Shown piece after piece: positions 8,454 through 18,047 of a stretch of 29,274 nt of DNA. The DNA is taken from positions 1 to 29,274 of the forward strand of contig CABQKC010000023.1 of NCBI GenBank assembly GCA_902464635.1. Reading direction: 5' to 3'. Under the pieces are notes generated by a model. The model worked only from the letters and a program-made list of their open reading frames with translations, was not told the origin of the DNA and searched no databases. This stretch comes from an uncultured Caryophanales bacterium. Lineage in GTDB: Bacteria; Bacillota_I; Bacilli_A; RFN20; CAG-826. A program made the position numbers and the translations under genes. The stretch's first letter is position 1. Each line of letters opens with the position of its first letter.

Positions 8454-9515
8454 ATGAAAAAGCAAAGCATATTGAATCTAGTTAAATATTATGTGGATAA
8501 AAATGACTCCGGCTTTAGGAGTGAAGTGGCGGAGATTGCAAGGGATTTTGAAAGAAATGGCGATAAAGAACTTGGCGAATATCTAATGGAAATGATTGCT
8601 ACTACCAATTATTACGTTCCTCAAGACAATAGTTATAAAGACCTTAGATTCCTTAACAAATGTGAATATAAAAACAAGTCTTTGCTCTTACCGGATTCTA
8701 TAAAAGATGACATTTTAGGATTAGTAAGAGCTGCTAATAGCAAGATTTCTATATCCAAGGTTTTGCTTTATGGGGCTCCAGGATCTGGAAAAACTGAATC
8801 TGCTTACCAAATAGCCAGGTTATTAGGGAGAGAACTCCTTACGGTTAATATGGAAGAATTAGTGGATAGCCATTTGGGCCAAACTTCAAAAAATATAGTG
8901 GCCTTATTTGATGAGATCAAGCGTCTATATTCTTTGAAGGTAGTTATACTTTTTGACGAATTAGATTCTCTTGTTATGAATAGAGTAAATAGCAATGATC
9001 TAAGAGAAATGGGTAGGGTTACTTCTACATTCCTTAAGGAACTTGATTCTTTGCCATCGGATGTCTTGCTTATCGCTACTACGAATTTAAAAGATTGCTT
9101 CGATAAGGCGTTGCTTAGAAGATTCGATGCAAAAATATCTTTTGACCGTTATTCAAAAGAAGATTTAATTGAGATATCCACGCTAATCTTGCAGAAATAC
9201 ATGAAGCAGTCTGATAATGCAAAAGCAGACATCAGGCTTTTTAAGAAAATACTGAAAAACAGCAAGAATGTGCCTTATCCTGGCGAGATGATTCAAATAA
9301 TCAAGATTGCTATCGCATTTTCTTCAGATTCAAATGAATATGATTATTTAAGAAGAATATATCTTGAATTAAATAACAACACTGAACCCGATATAAAGGA
9401 GTTGTCACAAGAAGGATATACGACTAGGGAAATCGAAATTATTACGGGAATCCCTAAGAGTAGCGTGTTTAGAAAATTAAAAGAGGATAATCATGAACAA
9501 CCTTTTGAATGTTAA
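8454..9515 (+). CDS. ietA: AAA+ ATPase of an IetAS-type defence pair, with C-terminal helix-turn-helix
   Basis: IetA is the ATPase partner of a subtilase protease in the anti-phage system IetAS. The 353-residue protein has Walker A GAPGSGKT at 107-114, Walker B VVILFDELD at 163-171, the sensor ATTN at 208-211 and an arginine-finger region LLRRFD at 220-225, as in classic single-domain AAA+ proteins. The last 45 residues contain LSQEGYTTREIEIITGIPKSS, which reads as a resolvase-like helix-turn-helix. This could bind DNA or regulate the pair's own promoter. The start ATG follows AGGAGAGAGG. The 3' end overlaps the protease gene by 23 bases, suggesting coupled translation. CTAG is scarce. The system name follows from the gene pair and rests on family recognition, not a database search. 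Confidence 0.8.
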   Translation: MKKQSILNLVKYYVDKNDSGFRSEVAEIARDFERNGDKELGEYLMEMIATTNYYVPQDNSYKDLRFLNKCEYKNKSLLLPDSIKDDILGLVRAANSKISISKVLLYGAPGSGKTESAYQIARLLGRELLTVNMEELVDSHLGQTSKNIVALFDEIKRLYSLKVVILFDELDSLVMNRVNSNDLREMGRVTSTFLKELDSLPSDVLLIATTNLKDCFDKALLRRFDAKISFDRYSKEDLIEISTLILQKYMKQSDNAKADIRLFKKILKNSKNVPYPGEMIQIIKIAIAFSSDSNEYDYLRRIYLELNNNTEPDIKELSQEGYTTREIEIITGIPKSSVFRKLKEDNHEQPFEC

Positions 9516-11739
9516 ACTTTCTTTTAATCATGAACCAAATAGATCTGGCGGTGGGGCTAGGAATTTAAACAAAAGCAGAACCACAAAATTAGAAACAATC
9601 TCTAATTTGATAGAAGATTTAAGACGTGTCAAAGATTTCTTTAATAAAAATAAGTTCATAGAGAATGTCCTAATAGATGCCTATTACAATGACATAATCG
9701 CTAAGTCAGGTCGCATTCAGGAATTATTTAAAACTTCCAGGGAATGTAACGATTACATAGTAGGGGCAAGATTTACTTCTAGTCCTATTGGAAACGAAAA
9801 ACATATAATCACCTATTATGTGGCCAGGGATACAATTGATAAAACCATAGAAGAAATGGAAGACGCAAGGGACTTGATTGAGTTCCAATTAGGAGGGGAA
9901 GCGACATCTTCTAATTTCGATTCTTCAGATGCGACTATAGATTATCTTAAGTATAAAACTCCAAGATCAAAGTTGAGGGATGTTGTTATTGATTGTTCGG
10001 TTTTGGAAAAATTTGATGTTCCGAATGCAGTTTCATACTTGGAGAAAGACCAAATAATCGTAACTTTCTTCAAAACCGAGGCAAGACTTGACGATTTGCT
10101 CTACAAATTGGGAATAACTCGTGAAAAATACCTTTTTTCTTATGCTGGGGAAAATACTTTGTCGGTTACTAGGGAAACATACAAAATACTTTTTGATAAC
10201 GTTCCATATTTAATGTCTATGGCTATGTCTGATATAGCCGACTTACTACCTACTGAGACAAATGAAACTGAATGCGAGGCGCCTCAAATTCCATCGCCTC
10301 ATCAGGAGCCTACGATAGGTGTTATTGATACTCTTTTCGATGAAAAAGTTTATTTTCATGAATGGGTGGATTATAGAGAAACGTTAGATGAAGCTGAAAA
10401 ATATTTAATTAAAGACGAGTCTTATAGTCACGGTACCTCTGTTTCCTCAATTATTGTTGATGGCCCTTCTCTTAATCCAAGTTTAGATGATGGCTGCGGC
10501 CGGTTTAGAGTTAGACATTTTGGCGTGTCTTTTGGAACGATTTCTCCAACAAGGTTAATTAAGAAAATTGAAAAAATAGTAACAGAGAACAGCGATATTC
10601 ATGTTTGGAATCTTAGTTTAGGAACAAACGAAGAAGTGTCTAAAAACTTCATTTCATTTGATGCGGCTGCTTTAGATGAAATCCAAAGAAAAAAGAATGT
10701 AATTTTTATAGTTGCTGGTACGAATGATATAAATCGAGTAAACGAGACGGATCCTTATAAAAAGGTTGGCTCTCCCGCTGATTCGCTAAATTCGATTGTT
10801 GTAAATTCTGTAAAACGAGACGGAAGACCTTGCTCTTATTCTAGAAATGGTAAAGTTCTTTCTTTCTTTAACAAACCGGATGTTTCTTACTACGGCGGTG
10901 ATTTTGATGAAAGAATTAACGTATGTTCGAATCACGAGATAGAAGGAGTGTGCGGCACATCTTTTGCTGCTCCTTGGATTGCAAGGAAGGCATGTTACTT
11001 AATTGATAAATTAGGCTTTTCAAGAGAACTTGCAAAGGCTCTTATAATAGATTCAGCCGCTGGCTGGAATTATGCTAAAAATAGCGGGATAAATAGAAAT
11101 GTTGTTGGATATGGAGTTGTTCCTAAAAGGATCGAAGAAATAGTTGAAGCGGATAATGCTGAGATTAAATTTGTAGTTCAGGGCAGTTCAAATACCTATA
11201 TCACTACAAATTATTCGATACCCGTTCCTAAAGATGAAGATAAAACAAATTATGTTGCGAGAGCTACTTTGTGCTATTTTCCTGAATGCAATAGACTTCA
11301 AGGTGTCGATTATACGCAGCGGGAACTTTCTATAAGGTTTGGGAGAGTCACTGATAAAGGGATTAAGGATATTAACGAAAACACTCAGGAAGAGGAAGGC
11401 TTTTATAATAGCGAAAGAAAAGCTCGGAATGACTTTAGGAAATGGGAAAACGTCAAATTTATTTCTAATTTGTTGAAAGTCGATAAGACAAGGTCTTTTA
11501 AGTCTTATGGTGATGGTTTGTGGGGGCTTGCCATAACTTCGAAGGAAAGAAGAAATGAGGCCAAGAAAGAAGATTTGAATTTCGGCGTCGTTATTACTTT
11601 AAGACATACTAAAGGCAAAAATAGGATAAATGATTTTAAACATGCTTGTTTACTTAGAGGTTATATTGTTAATGAAGTAAAGATTGATAATCAAATTAAT
11701 ATCTATGAACAAGCTCAAACGGATATTAAGTTTGAATAA
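9493..11739 (+). CDS. ietS: S8 subtilase-family serine protease of an IetAS-type defence pair
   Basis: This 748-residue protein carries an intact subtilisin catalytic set: Asp279 in IGVIDT, His313 in YSHGTSV, oxyanion Asn411 in VAGTND and Ser490 in GTSFAAP. There is no signal peptide, so it should act in the cytoplasm, unlike secreted subtilases and as expected for an ATPase-partnered protease. About 270 residues precede the catalytic domain and about 240 follow it; neither extension was recognised and both may contact IetA or the phage trigger. The ATG overlaps the ietA end, with AGAGGAT as the probable ribosome binding site. I counted only four CTAG in 2.2 kb, unlike the resident genes. In known IetAS the protease and ATPase are both needed for defence; the target is unknown. 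Confidence 0.82.
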   Translation: MNNLLNVKLSFNHEPNRSGGGARNLNKSRTTKLETISNLIEDLRRVKDFFNKNKFIENVLIDAYYNDIIAKSGRIQELFKTSRECNDYIVGARFTSSPIGNEKHIITYYVARDTIDKTIEEMEDARDLIEFQLGGEATSSNFDSSDATIDYLKYKTPRSKLRDVVIDCSVLEKFDVPNAVSYLEKDQIIVTFFKTEARLDDLLYKLGITREKYLFSYAGENTLSVTRETYKILFDNVPYLMSMAMSDIADLLPTETNETECEAPQIPSPHQEPTIGVIDTLFDEKVYFHEWVDYRETLDEAEKYLIKDESYSHGTSVSSIIVDGPSLNPSLDDGCGRFRVRHFGVSFGTISPTRLIKKIEKIVTENSDIHVWNLSLGTNEEVSKNFISFDAAALDEIQRKKNVIFIVAGTNDINRVNETDPYKKVGSPADSLNSIVVNSVKRDGRPCSYSRNGKVLSFFNKPDVSYYGGDFDERINVCSNHEIEGVCGTSFAAPWIARKACYLIDKLGFSRELAKALIIDSAAGWNYAKNSGINRNVVGYGVVPKRIEEIVEADNAEIKFVVQGSSNTYITTNYSIPVPKDEDKTNYVARATLCYFPECNRLQGVDYTQRELSIRFGRVTDKGIKDINENTQEEEGFYNSERKARNDFRKWENVKFISNLLKVDKTRSFKSYGDGLWGLAITSKERRNEAKKEDLNFGVVITLRHTKGKNRINDFKHACLLRGYIVNEVKIDNQINIYEQAQTDIKFE

Positions 11740-11752
11740 TTTCCTCTTTGGC

Positions 11753-11779
11753 AGTTTTATTAAAACTAACTTCTCTTTT
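11753..11779 (+). terminator. Weak intrinsic terminator after ietS
   Basis: A short perfect hairpin, AGTTTT-ATT-AAAACT (11753-11767), follows the ietS stop by 13 bases. A pyrimidine-rich run ending in five T's comes next. The stem is AT-rich and so a weak candidate. Confidence 0.4.
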
Positions 11780-11829
11780 TATAATTCATAACCCACGTTA
11801 TTTTTAAAGTTAAAAATTCAATAGGGCAA

Positions 11830-11858
11830 TTCAATAAAATAAAATTTACCCTTATAAT
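11830..11858 (+). promoter_or_regulatory. Promoter placed immediately before the start of the giant helicase gene
   Basis: A perfect TATAAT at 11853-11858 lies ten bases before the ATG at 11869. A poor -35 candidate, TTCAAT, is at 11830-11835 with a 17-base spacer. Transcription starting about seven bases after the -10 box would leave only a few bases before the ATG, and no Shine-Dalgarno sequence is present. This fits a leaderless or nearly leaderless mRNA. Confidence 0.5.
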
Positions 11859-11868
11859 ATTTTTTGCT

Positions 11869-14800
11869 ATGCAAGAAAATAATAACCTACCCGAAACTAA
11901 TGTTACCCAATTGGATTTGAATAATAATATTTCCTTAACTATCGAAGCTACTCCGACTATCAATTACGTCAACTACAAAGCCGAGATGATTGGAAAGATT
12001 AGGTCTAGTTCCAATAAACAGAATTCTTTCTCCTTTTTAAAGAAAGTACTTATTAAAAATGATGGAGAAGAAGATATTTTTGGCTCATTTCTAAAAATAA
12101 GTTTCTCATTCCCATCTATTACGACCGATGAAGTCATTTTGACTTGTCTAGAGAAAAAGAAAGTAACAGAAGTAAATTCCTTCTCTATTAATGTCGATGC
12201 CGAATACCTATATAAAATAAACGAAGCCGTCATGGGCAATATGAAGGTCGAATTATATTCTTCCTCGAATAAATTAATCGCCTTTTCATCATTGCCTATG
12301 AAGATTCTTCCTATTGAAGAAGCTGCCAGCGAGAACTTTGTATTCGAGACTTTATCTTCTTTTGTCACTCCTAATGATGAAATGGTAAAAGAAGTGGTAA
12401 ATAAAGCCGCTATCATACAAAAAGAAAAATATGATACGGATGGATTTGATGGGTATCAAAGCCATGACCCGGATAGGGTTATGGAACAAATCGATTCCAT
12501 TTACCTTGCCATTGAAAAAGAAGGTATTAGGTATTCTAACCCCCCGGCATCATTTGAATTAACTTTCCAACGTCTTCGCTTGCCACGTACTTTATTATTA
12601 GAAAAGGCAGGGACGTGTATTGATTTTTCATTATTATTTGCCTCTTGCTTAGAATCTATTGGATTAAATCCGCTTCTAGTTATCGTTGATGGTCATGCCT
12701 TTATTGGGTGCTTTCTAGAAGAAGCAACTTATCAAAGCGGATTTAATGATAATCTTTCTTTATTGTCTAATGATTCTAGCGAGACGAATAAAAGGATAGT
12801 CCTTTTTAATCCAGTTGATGCATCTAGCTCAACTCTAGTCAATTTTGTCTCTAGCCAAAATAATGCGAAAAGGTATTTATCTACTGTCCCGTTCCGTTTC
12901 TTTATCGATGTAGCAGCCTCTAGATTAGATGGTATTTTACCTTTACCAACTCCAGTTACCATTAATGGCAAGACCAGCATTGATTATGGGGTCAATGTCG
13001 ATATTGATTATTCCTTGAATAAAGTCAATAAGAAAGCAGGATATATCGAATCTAGCCCCTCCTCTAAATCCAAGTTCGATGTCTGGGAAGAAGGACTATT
13101 AGATTTAAATTTATCTAATAACCTAATCAATTTCAAAATCAATTCATCTAATGTCCAGTTGGGCATTTCTGATGCTTATGAATTCTTCTCTATGATTACA
13201 AAGAAAGAGAAGTGGAACTTATTGCCAAACGATTCTAGCGAGACTAATTCCAAACGTTTCCTTTATTATGTCTTCGATAACGCGTTTATATCTTCATTTA
13301 AAGAGAGTTTATCTAAAGGTTTTATAAATATATTCTCTAAGAACAATAAAACCGAAGATGCCTTAAAAGGATTATCTAGAAAAGCCTCGACCCAGATCGA
13401 AGAATCTGGATGTAACCCGCTTTATCTAACTTTAGGTGTTCTTAATTGGTTCGATAATGAATCTAGCTCCAAAAATGGTAAATATGGGATTTGCTCTCCT
13501 TTATTATTAATCCCAGCCTCCATGCCAAAAAGAAGGGTAGGACCATATTATCAAATCGAGTTAGATTTGGATGGAATCCAATTCAATACAACTTTGCTTG
13601 AATATTTTAAGCAGAACTTCGATATGGATTTTAGCGAATTCGATAATTATTTCGATAATCCTAATATTGATCTAAGGAAAGTATTCAATACCTTTAGGAG
13701 AAAGATATCTTCCTATAAGAGCTGGACTATTGAAGAAGAAGTCGCTTCCTTGTCTTTATTCTCTTTCTCCCATTTTGTCATGTGGAATGATATCAAGAAA
13801 TATAAGGATATCTTTATTAAAAATGATGTAGTCTCTTCTTTTGTTAAGGGAGAGAAGTGCTGGGAGAACAAGACCAAGGAATTAGATATATCTAAACTAG
13901 ATGAACAAATTAAACCAGGCGAGCTAGCTTTGCCTCTTCCATATGATTCAAGCCAATTATATGCGATCAAGTGTTCTGATTTAGGGGAATCCTTTGTTCT
14001 TGATGGGCCGCCTGGAACAGGGAAAAGTCAAACTATCGCGAATATAATAATCAACGCCTTATATAAACATAAGAAAGTTCTTTTCGTCGCTGAAAAAGAA
14101 GTGGCCTTACAAGTAGTTAAGAAAAGGCTAGATGAATTAAATCTAGGCCAATTCTGTTTACAGATACATTCCGCTAAAGCCAATAAAAAAGAAGTATTGA
14201 ACCAACTAGGCTCTTCTTTGCAGGTTGGTAAGACTTTATCTAATGAAAATAAAGAAGAAATCGCTTCTAATTTACTTTTAATTAGAAATGAATTAAATGA
14301 TTTGTTATCTAGGCTTCATGATAAAAAGGGATATTTTGTATCTCCGTATGAGGCTATATTAAATTATCTAGCCTACGAGAAATATAAAACCATTGGGAAT
14401 GTAGATGTATCTTATTCTAAATCAATGGATGAAGCTAAATATAATAAATGCCTAGATGTCATATCTAAAATAAAGCTATATGGGATTCCTCTAGGTGGAT
14501 ATTATTCCAATTGCTTTAGCTTCTTTACATCTAGAGAATATTCTTTAGATTCTAGGGATAAACTAGAAAAAGAAATCGATAATATCCTTCCTTTATTAAT
14601 CTCTTTAGAAGATTCTTATCTAGAGTTAGTAAATAAGAATGGATTAGATATCAAATTATCTAGATCTAATTCTTTTGCTTTGGAATCCTTATTTAATCTA
14701 ATAAAGGAAAATAAAGATAACATCGATTATTCTAAAATAACCAATAAGACATATTATTCTTCTAAAGTTGACATAAAGAATTATTTTGAATGTCTATTAG

Positions 14801-17664
14801 ATTATAAAAATGATGAAGATATCTTATTCAATAGATATTCTTCTTCTAGCTTATCTATTGATGAATCTTCTTTATTAGGAATGTTATCTTCTTTATCTTC
14901 TTTATCTTTCTTTGCTAGAAATAAAAGAAGAAAACAAATAAAGAAGGCTATACGTCCATTTATTAAAGATAAGAAAGATTGTAGAAACGATGAATCTATT
15001 TCTAATTTCCTTAATTTAATAAAGATAGTTAAACAAAAGAAAGAAAAGATGACGACATTTAATGGTTATTCTTCTTTTATCTATTCTTATTTAATTAATA
15101 AAAATAAGGCAGAAGTAGAAGCTGAATATAAGAAAGTAAAGAATACATTGGATATGCTAGATTTGCTTAATAACATGCAATCTAGTTCCAAATTGGATAT
15201 TAAGCCAATTGAAAGTTATTTTGTCTCGGTTTCATCTAATCCTGAATACCTATTCGAGACTAAAGTTACTTCATTCCTAGATAATCTAGCTAGATTAAAG
15301 AAAGAGAATGAAAGATTAAAGACTACATTAGGTTTTGATGTATTTAATCTAAATGATAACGACATATATTATGAAACATCGATAAGCCTATTAAATAAGG
15401 CAAAGGAAGATATCCAACACCTAGGTGAATGGATTAAGTTACTTAATTATATTGATGAAGCTTCTTCTATTTTGCCTAATCCAGTTATATCTTCTTATCT
15501 AAATGGTAAATTAGATGAATTAGAACTAGAACCTGCCTTCAAATGTGTCCTTTTCTATTCGATTATGGTCTCTTCTTTATTTGAAGAGGATTTACTAAAT
15601 CTAAATTCGCTTGAAGTAGAAGATAAGATTAATAAATATAAAAAGGCGATAGATGAATATAGATTACTTTCAGTTAAGGAAACTGCATTTGAGATAACAA
15701 AAGAATTCCCTCTAGATAATGTCCATTATGCGACTAGTTCATCTAATTACCAATTTAGGAAGGTTTTGGCAACTTCTGGACGTGGCAAGTCACTTAGGAA
15801 TATATTCGATACATATGGGGAATTAATATTTAAATATACCCCATGTTTCCTAATGTCCCCAATGTCAGTTGCCCAATATATAGATCCAAGCAAGCATCAT
15901 TTTGATTTAGTTATATTTGACGAGGCTAGCCAGATACCGACTTCAGAAGCGATTGGAGCGATTGCTAGAGGTGATTCAACAATCATTGCAGGGGATAAGC
16001 AGCAGATGCCTCCGACTAATTTCTTTAACGCGACTATATCGTCTTCAATTTCAAATGAAGATAACATCAATTATGATGACCTTGAATCATTATTAGATGA
16101 TGCGATTGCATTAGATTTACCTAGACATAGGCTTACTTATCATTATAGGTCTCATCATGAATCTTTAATCGCTTTTTCCAATAATAAATTCTATGATAAT
16201 TCTTTAGCGACTTTCCCATCCCCATATAACCAAGTATCCGCGGTTAAATTTAGATATGTCGGTGGTGATTATCTAATGGGCAGGGGCATTAATAAAGAAG
16301 AAGCTAAGGCCATTGTTAAAGAAGTAATATCTAGATGTAAGGATAAAGAATTATCTAAACGTTCTATAGGTATAGTTACATTCAATAAAAAGCAGATGGA
16401 TCTTATTAATGATTTGCTTGATGAAGCTTTCTCCAAGGACAATTCGCTTAATAAATATCCAGGCGGAGAGGAAATATTTGTCAAGAATTTAGAAAATGTG
16501 CAAGGGGATGAAAGAGACTGCATATTGTTCTCTATTTGTTTTGGACCGAATAAAAAGAACAAGACCATGTCCATTAATTTTGGTCCATTAAGCAGGGAAA
16601 AAGGTGAAAGAAGACTTAATGTAGCCGTATCTAGGGCAAAAGAGGAGATGATTGTATTTTCTTCTTGTAGAAGCAATGATATTAGAAGTGGGGTATCTAA
16701 AAACGAGGGGGCTGAATATCTAAAGCAATTCCTTTTATATGCCGAGAATGGCCCAACTAGCCTTACTAATGATTTTAGATGGGCAAAAAAACCTATCAAA
16801 TTTAATTTTGCCTCTTCATTAGCAGCCCATCTAACTAGACTTGGCTATAAGGTTGATTTAGATATCGGGACTAGTTCATTTAAAGTTGATATAGCAATAA
16901 AAGATCCATTAGATAATTCTAAATATGCATTAGGCATATTAACTGATGATGATACCTATGTTTCTTCTCCTACCTGCAATGATAGGAATGTAGTGGGGCC
17001 TAATATGCTAGATGCATTACACTGGAAGACTATAAGGGTATTCTCTAGTGAATATATAGATCATCCAGATGTAGTTATCGATAATATTATCAAGACATTA
17101 AGCTCCCCAAGTTCTAAATCCAGTAAGAAAGAGAAACAAGAGATTGTATTTGATAAGGCAACTTTATCTAATCCTTATCCACATAAGGTCAATTATCCTG
17201 AATTAAATTATCCTCTTGTTGGAGATAAACCTTCTTTAAAGACTGTGTTACCTTCGATATTGTCTTTAGAATCTCCTATTTCAGATGAATTATTAAAAAG
17301 AAGGATAAGGGCCATATATGGAGTTGGTAGGATTACTAACAAGAAATACCAAATCATATTGAATGAACTTAGGTCTATTGGGGCGACTGATATAGTATTC
17401 AATTCTTATACATATTGGTATTCTTCCTCTTTACTCCCATCATCTATCACCTCTTATAGGGTTAACGGAGATAGATCGATGGTAGATATTCCTTATGAAG
17501 AGATTAAGCTATGTGTTGAAGATATAGTGGCTTTGCAAGGGGACATAACTATCGATGATTTGTGTAAGGAAGTATTACATCTATTCGGTTATGAAGCCTT
17601 GACTGAAAGAAGTGCTAGACACATATATGAATCCATTAAGAAAATGGGTTTAAAGATTAATTAA
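11869..17664 (+). CDS. Giant multidomain SF1 helicase: transglutaminase-like, DUF4011, helicase, nuclease-like, DUF3320
   Basis: The 1931-residue protein combines several domains. Residues about 180-330 look like a transglutaminase-like cysteine protease fold, with Cys250 in GTCIDF, His276 in VDGHAF and Asp317 in NPVDAS. A DUF4011 signature, WEEGLLDLNLSNNLINF, begins at residue 406. SF1 helicase motifs follow: Walker A GPPGTGKS at 713-720, motif II FDEAS at 1350-1354, motif III GDKQQMPP at 1375-1382, then YHYRSHHE, ENVQGDERD and NVAVSRAKEE near 1584-1593. A long helical insert separates motifs I and II. Residues about 1645-1770 resemble the restriction-endonuclease-like domain found with DUF3320, which occupies the C-terminus. 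Such proteins cluster in defence islands and are suspected anti-phage effectors. The gene is CTAG-rich, so it looks long resident although its neighbours look acquired. Confidence 0.85.
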   Translation: MQENNNLPETNVTQLDLNNNISLTIEATPTINYVNYKAEMIGKIRSSSNKQNSFSFLKKVLIKNDGEEDIFGSFLKISFSFPSITTDEVILTCLEKKKVTEVNSFSINVDAEYLYKINEAVMGNMKVELYSSSNKLIAFSSLPMKILPIEEAASENFVFETLSSFVTPNDEMVKEVVNKAAIIQKEKYDTDGFDGYQSHDPDRVMEQIDSIYLAIEKEGIRYSNPPASFELTFQRLRLPRTLLLEKAGTCIDFSLLFASCLESIGLNPLLVIVDGHAFIGCFLEEATYQSGFNDNLSLLSNDSSETNKRIVLFNPVDASSSTLVNFVSSQNNAKRYLSTVPFRFFIDVAASRLDGILPLPTPVTINGKTSIDYGVNVDIDYSLNKVNKKAGYIESSPSSKSKFDVWEEGLLDLNLSNNLINFKINSSNVQLGISDAYEFFSMITKKEKWNLLPNDSSETNSKRFLYYVFDNAFISSFKESLSKGFINIFSKNNKTEDALKGLSRKASTQIEESGCNPLYLTLGVLNWFDNESSSKNGKYGICSPLLLIPASMPKRRVGPYYQIELDLDGIQFNTTLLEYFKQNFDMDFSEFDNYFDNPNIDLRKVFNTFRRKISSYKSWTIEEEVASLSLFSFSHFVMWNDIKKYKDIFIKNDVVSSFVKGEKCWENKTKELDISKLDEQIKPGELALPLPYDSSQLYAIKCSDLGESFVLDGPPGTGKSQTIANIIINALYKHKKVLFVAEKEVALQVVKKRLDELNLGQFCLQIHSAKANKKEVLNQLGSSLQVGKTLSNENKEEIASNLLLIRNELNDLLSRLHDKKGYFVSPYEAILNYLAYEKYKTIGNVDVSYSKSMDEAKYNKCLDVISKIKLYGIPLGGYYSNCFSFFTSREYSLDSRDKLEKEIDNILPLLISLEDSYLELVNKNGLDIKLSRSNSFALESLFNLIKENKDNIDYSKITNKTYYSSKVDIKNYFECLLDYKNDEDILFNRYSSSSLSIDESSLLGMLSSLSSLSFFARNKRRKQIKKAIRPFIKDKKDCRNDESISNFLNLIKIVKQKKEKMTTFNGYSSFIYSYLINKNKAEVEAEYKKVKNTLDMLDLLNNMQSSSKLDIKPIESYFVSVSSNPEYLFETKVTSFLDNLARLKKENERLKTTLGFDVFNLNDNDIYYETSISLLNKAKEDIQHLGEWIKLLNYIDEASSILPNPVISSYLNGKLDELELEPAFKCVLFYSIMVSSLFEEDLLNLNSLEVEDKINKYKKAIDEYRLLSVKETAFEITKEFPLDNVHYATSSSNYQFRKVLATSGRGKSLRNIFDTYGELIFKYTPCFLMSPMSVAQYIDPSKHHFDLVIFDEASQIPTSEAIGAIARGDSTIIAGDKQQMPPTNFFNATISSSISNEDNINYDDLESLLDDAIALDLPRHRLTYHYRSHHESLIAFSNNKFYDNSLATFPSPYNQVSAVKFRYVGGDYLMGRGINKEEAKAIVKEVISRCKDKELSKRSIGIVTFNKKQMDLINDLLDEAFSKDNSLNKYPGGEEIFVKNLENVQGDERDCILFSICFGPNKKNKTMSINFGPLSREKGERRLNVAVSRAKEEMIVFSSCRSNDIRSGVSKNEGAEYLKQFLLYAENGPTSLTNDFRWAKKPIKFNFASSLAAHLTRLGYKVDLDIGTSSFKVDIAIKDPLDNSKYALGILTDDDTYVSSPTCNDRNVVGPNMLDALHWKTIRVFSSEYIDHPDVVIDNIIKTLSSPSSKSSKKEKQEIVFDKATLSNPYPHKVNYPELNYPLVGDKPSLKTVLPSILSLESPISDELLKRRIRAIYGVGRITNKKYQIILNELRSIGATDIVFNSYTYWYSSSLLPSSITSYRVNGDRSMVDIPYEEIKLCVEDIVALQGDITIDDLCKEVLHLFGYEALTERSARHIYESIKKMGLKIN

Positions 17665-17680
17665 TCATCTGTTACATATA

Positions 17681-17716
17681 AAGAACTTCCCTGATGCATG
17701 TTCAGGGATTTTCTTT
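17681..17716 (+). terminator. Intrinsic terminator after the giant helicase gene
   Basis: TCCCTGA and TCAGGGA form a stem around a 7-base loop at about 17688-17708. The flanking A-rich and T-rich sides extend the pairing imperfectly, and a T-rich stretch follows. It lies 17 bases after the stop at 17664. Confidence 0.75.
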
Positions 17717-17722
17717 ATTTAT

Positions 17723-17739
17723 GTTAGGTGTTACCTAAC
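17723..17739. repeat. Perfect 7-bp inverted repeat in the region before the Schlafen-type gene
   Basis: GTTAGGT-GTT-ACCTAAC is a perfect palindrome with a 3-base centre, just after the terminator. No T-run follows it closely. It could be an operator or a second small hairpin; no partner gene is evident. Confidence 0.45.
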
Positions 17740-17784
17740 TTATATTTAGAAAAATGTTTTAGACGTAATCCGATACATAACATT

Positions 17785-17814
17785 AAGGTGATAAGATAAA
17801 TGATAAGATAAATT
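17785..17814 (+). repeat. GATAAGATAAAT repeat array 1 (two units)
   Basis: Two perfect tandem copies of the 12-mer lie at 17790-17801 and 17802-17813, preceded by AAGGT and followed by T. The left flank AAGGT and the orientation are the same as in array 4 at 19421. A partial unit, TAGATAAATGA, is at about 17852. The rest of the 384-base gap between genes holds the terminator, the small palindrome and AT-rich DNA without recognisable content. Confidence 0.9.
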
Positions 17815-17980
17815 TTCATTTCAAAGTGAATCTCGAGCAAATAAATACAACTAGATAAATGAAACATCAAAATAAGAAAAAATAAGTGTTTATCGATATA
17901 ATTTATTAGTTTGAATTGATTATTTGATAAAGCAAATGAGCGTTTCCTACTTGGGGCTCATCATCTATGCTACTTGCAAT

Positions 17981-18028
17981 GATAAGATAAATGAGTAGAT
18001 AAATGATAAGATAAATGATAAGATAAAT
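17981..18028 (+). repeat. GATAAGATAAAT repeat array 2 (four units) over the regulator's promoter region
   Basis: Four tandem 12-mers run from 17981 to 18028; the second is the variant GAGTAGATAAAT. TTGCAA at 17975-17980 directly abuts the array and could be a -35 box. With a 17-base spacer the -10 box would be a GATAAA inside the array at 17998-18003. The ribosome binding site AGGAGAG follows. Repressor binding to the array would therefore cover the core promoter. Confidence 0.85.
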
Positions 18029-18047
18029 GTGCGATAGGAGAGAGACA

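Noticed and set aside
12000..17402. Open frames of up to about 175 codons antisense to the giant helicase gene
   Set aside because: They lie wholly within a gene with clear domain motifs, show no family features of their own and have no ribosome binding sites.
18027..18047. GTG start for the Schlafen-type regulator
   Set aside because: The ribosome binding site AGGAGAG lies between this GTG and the ATG at 18048 and fits only the ATG.
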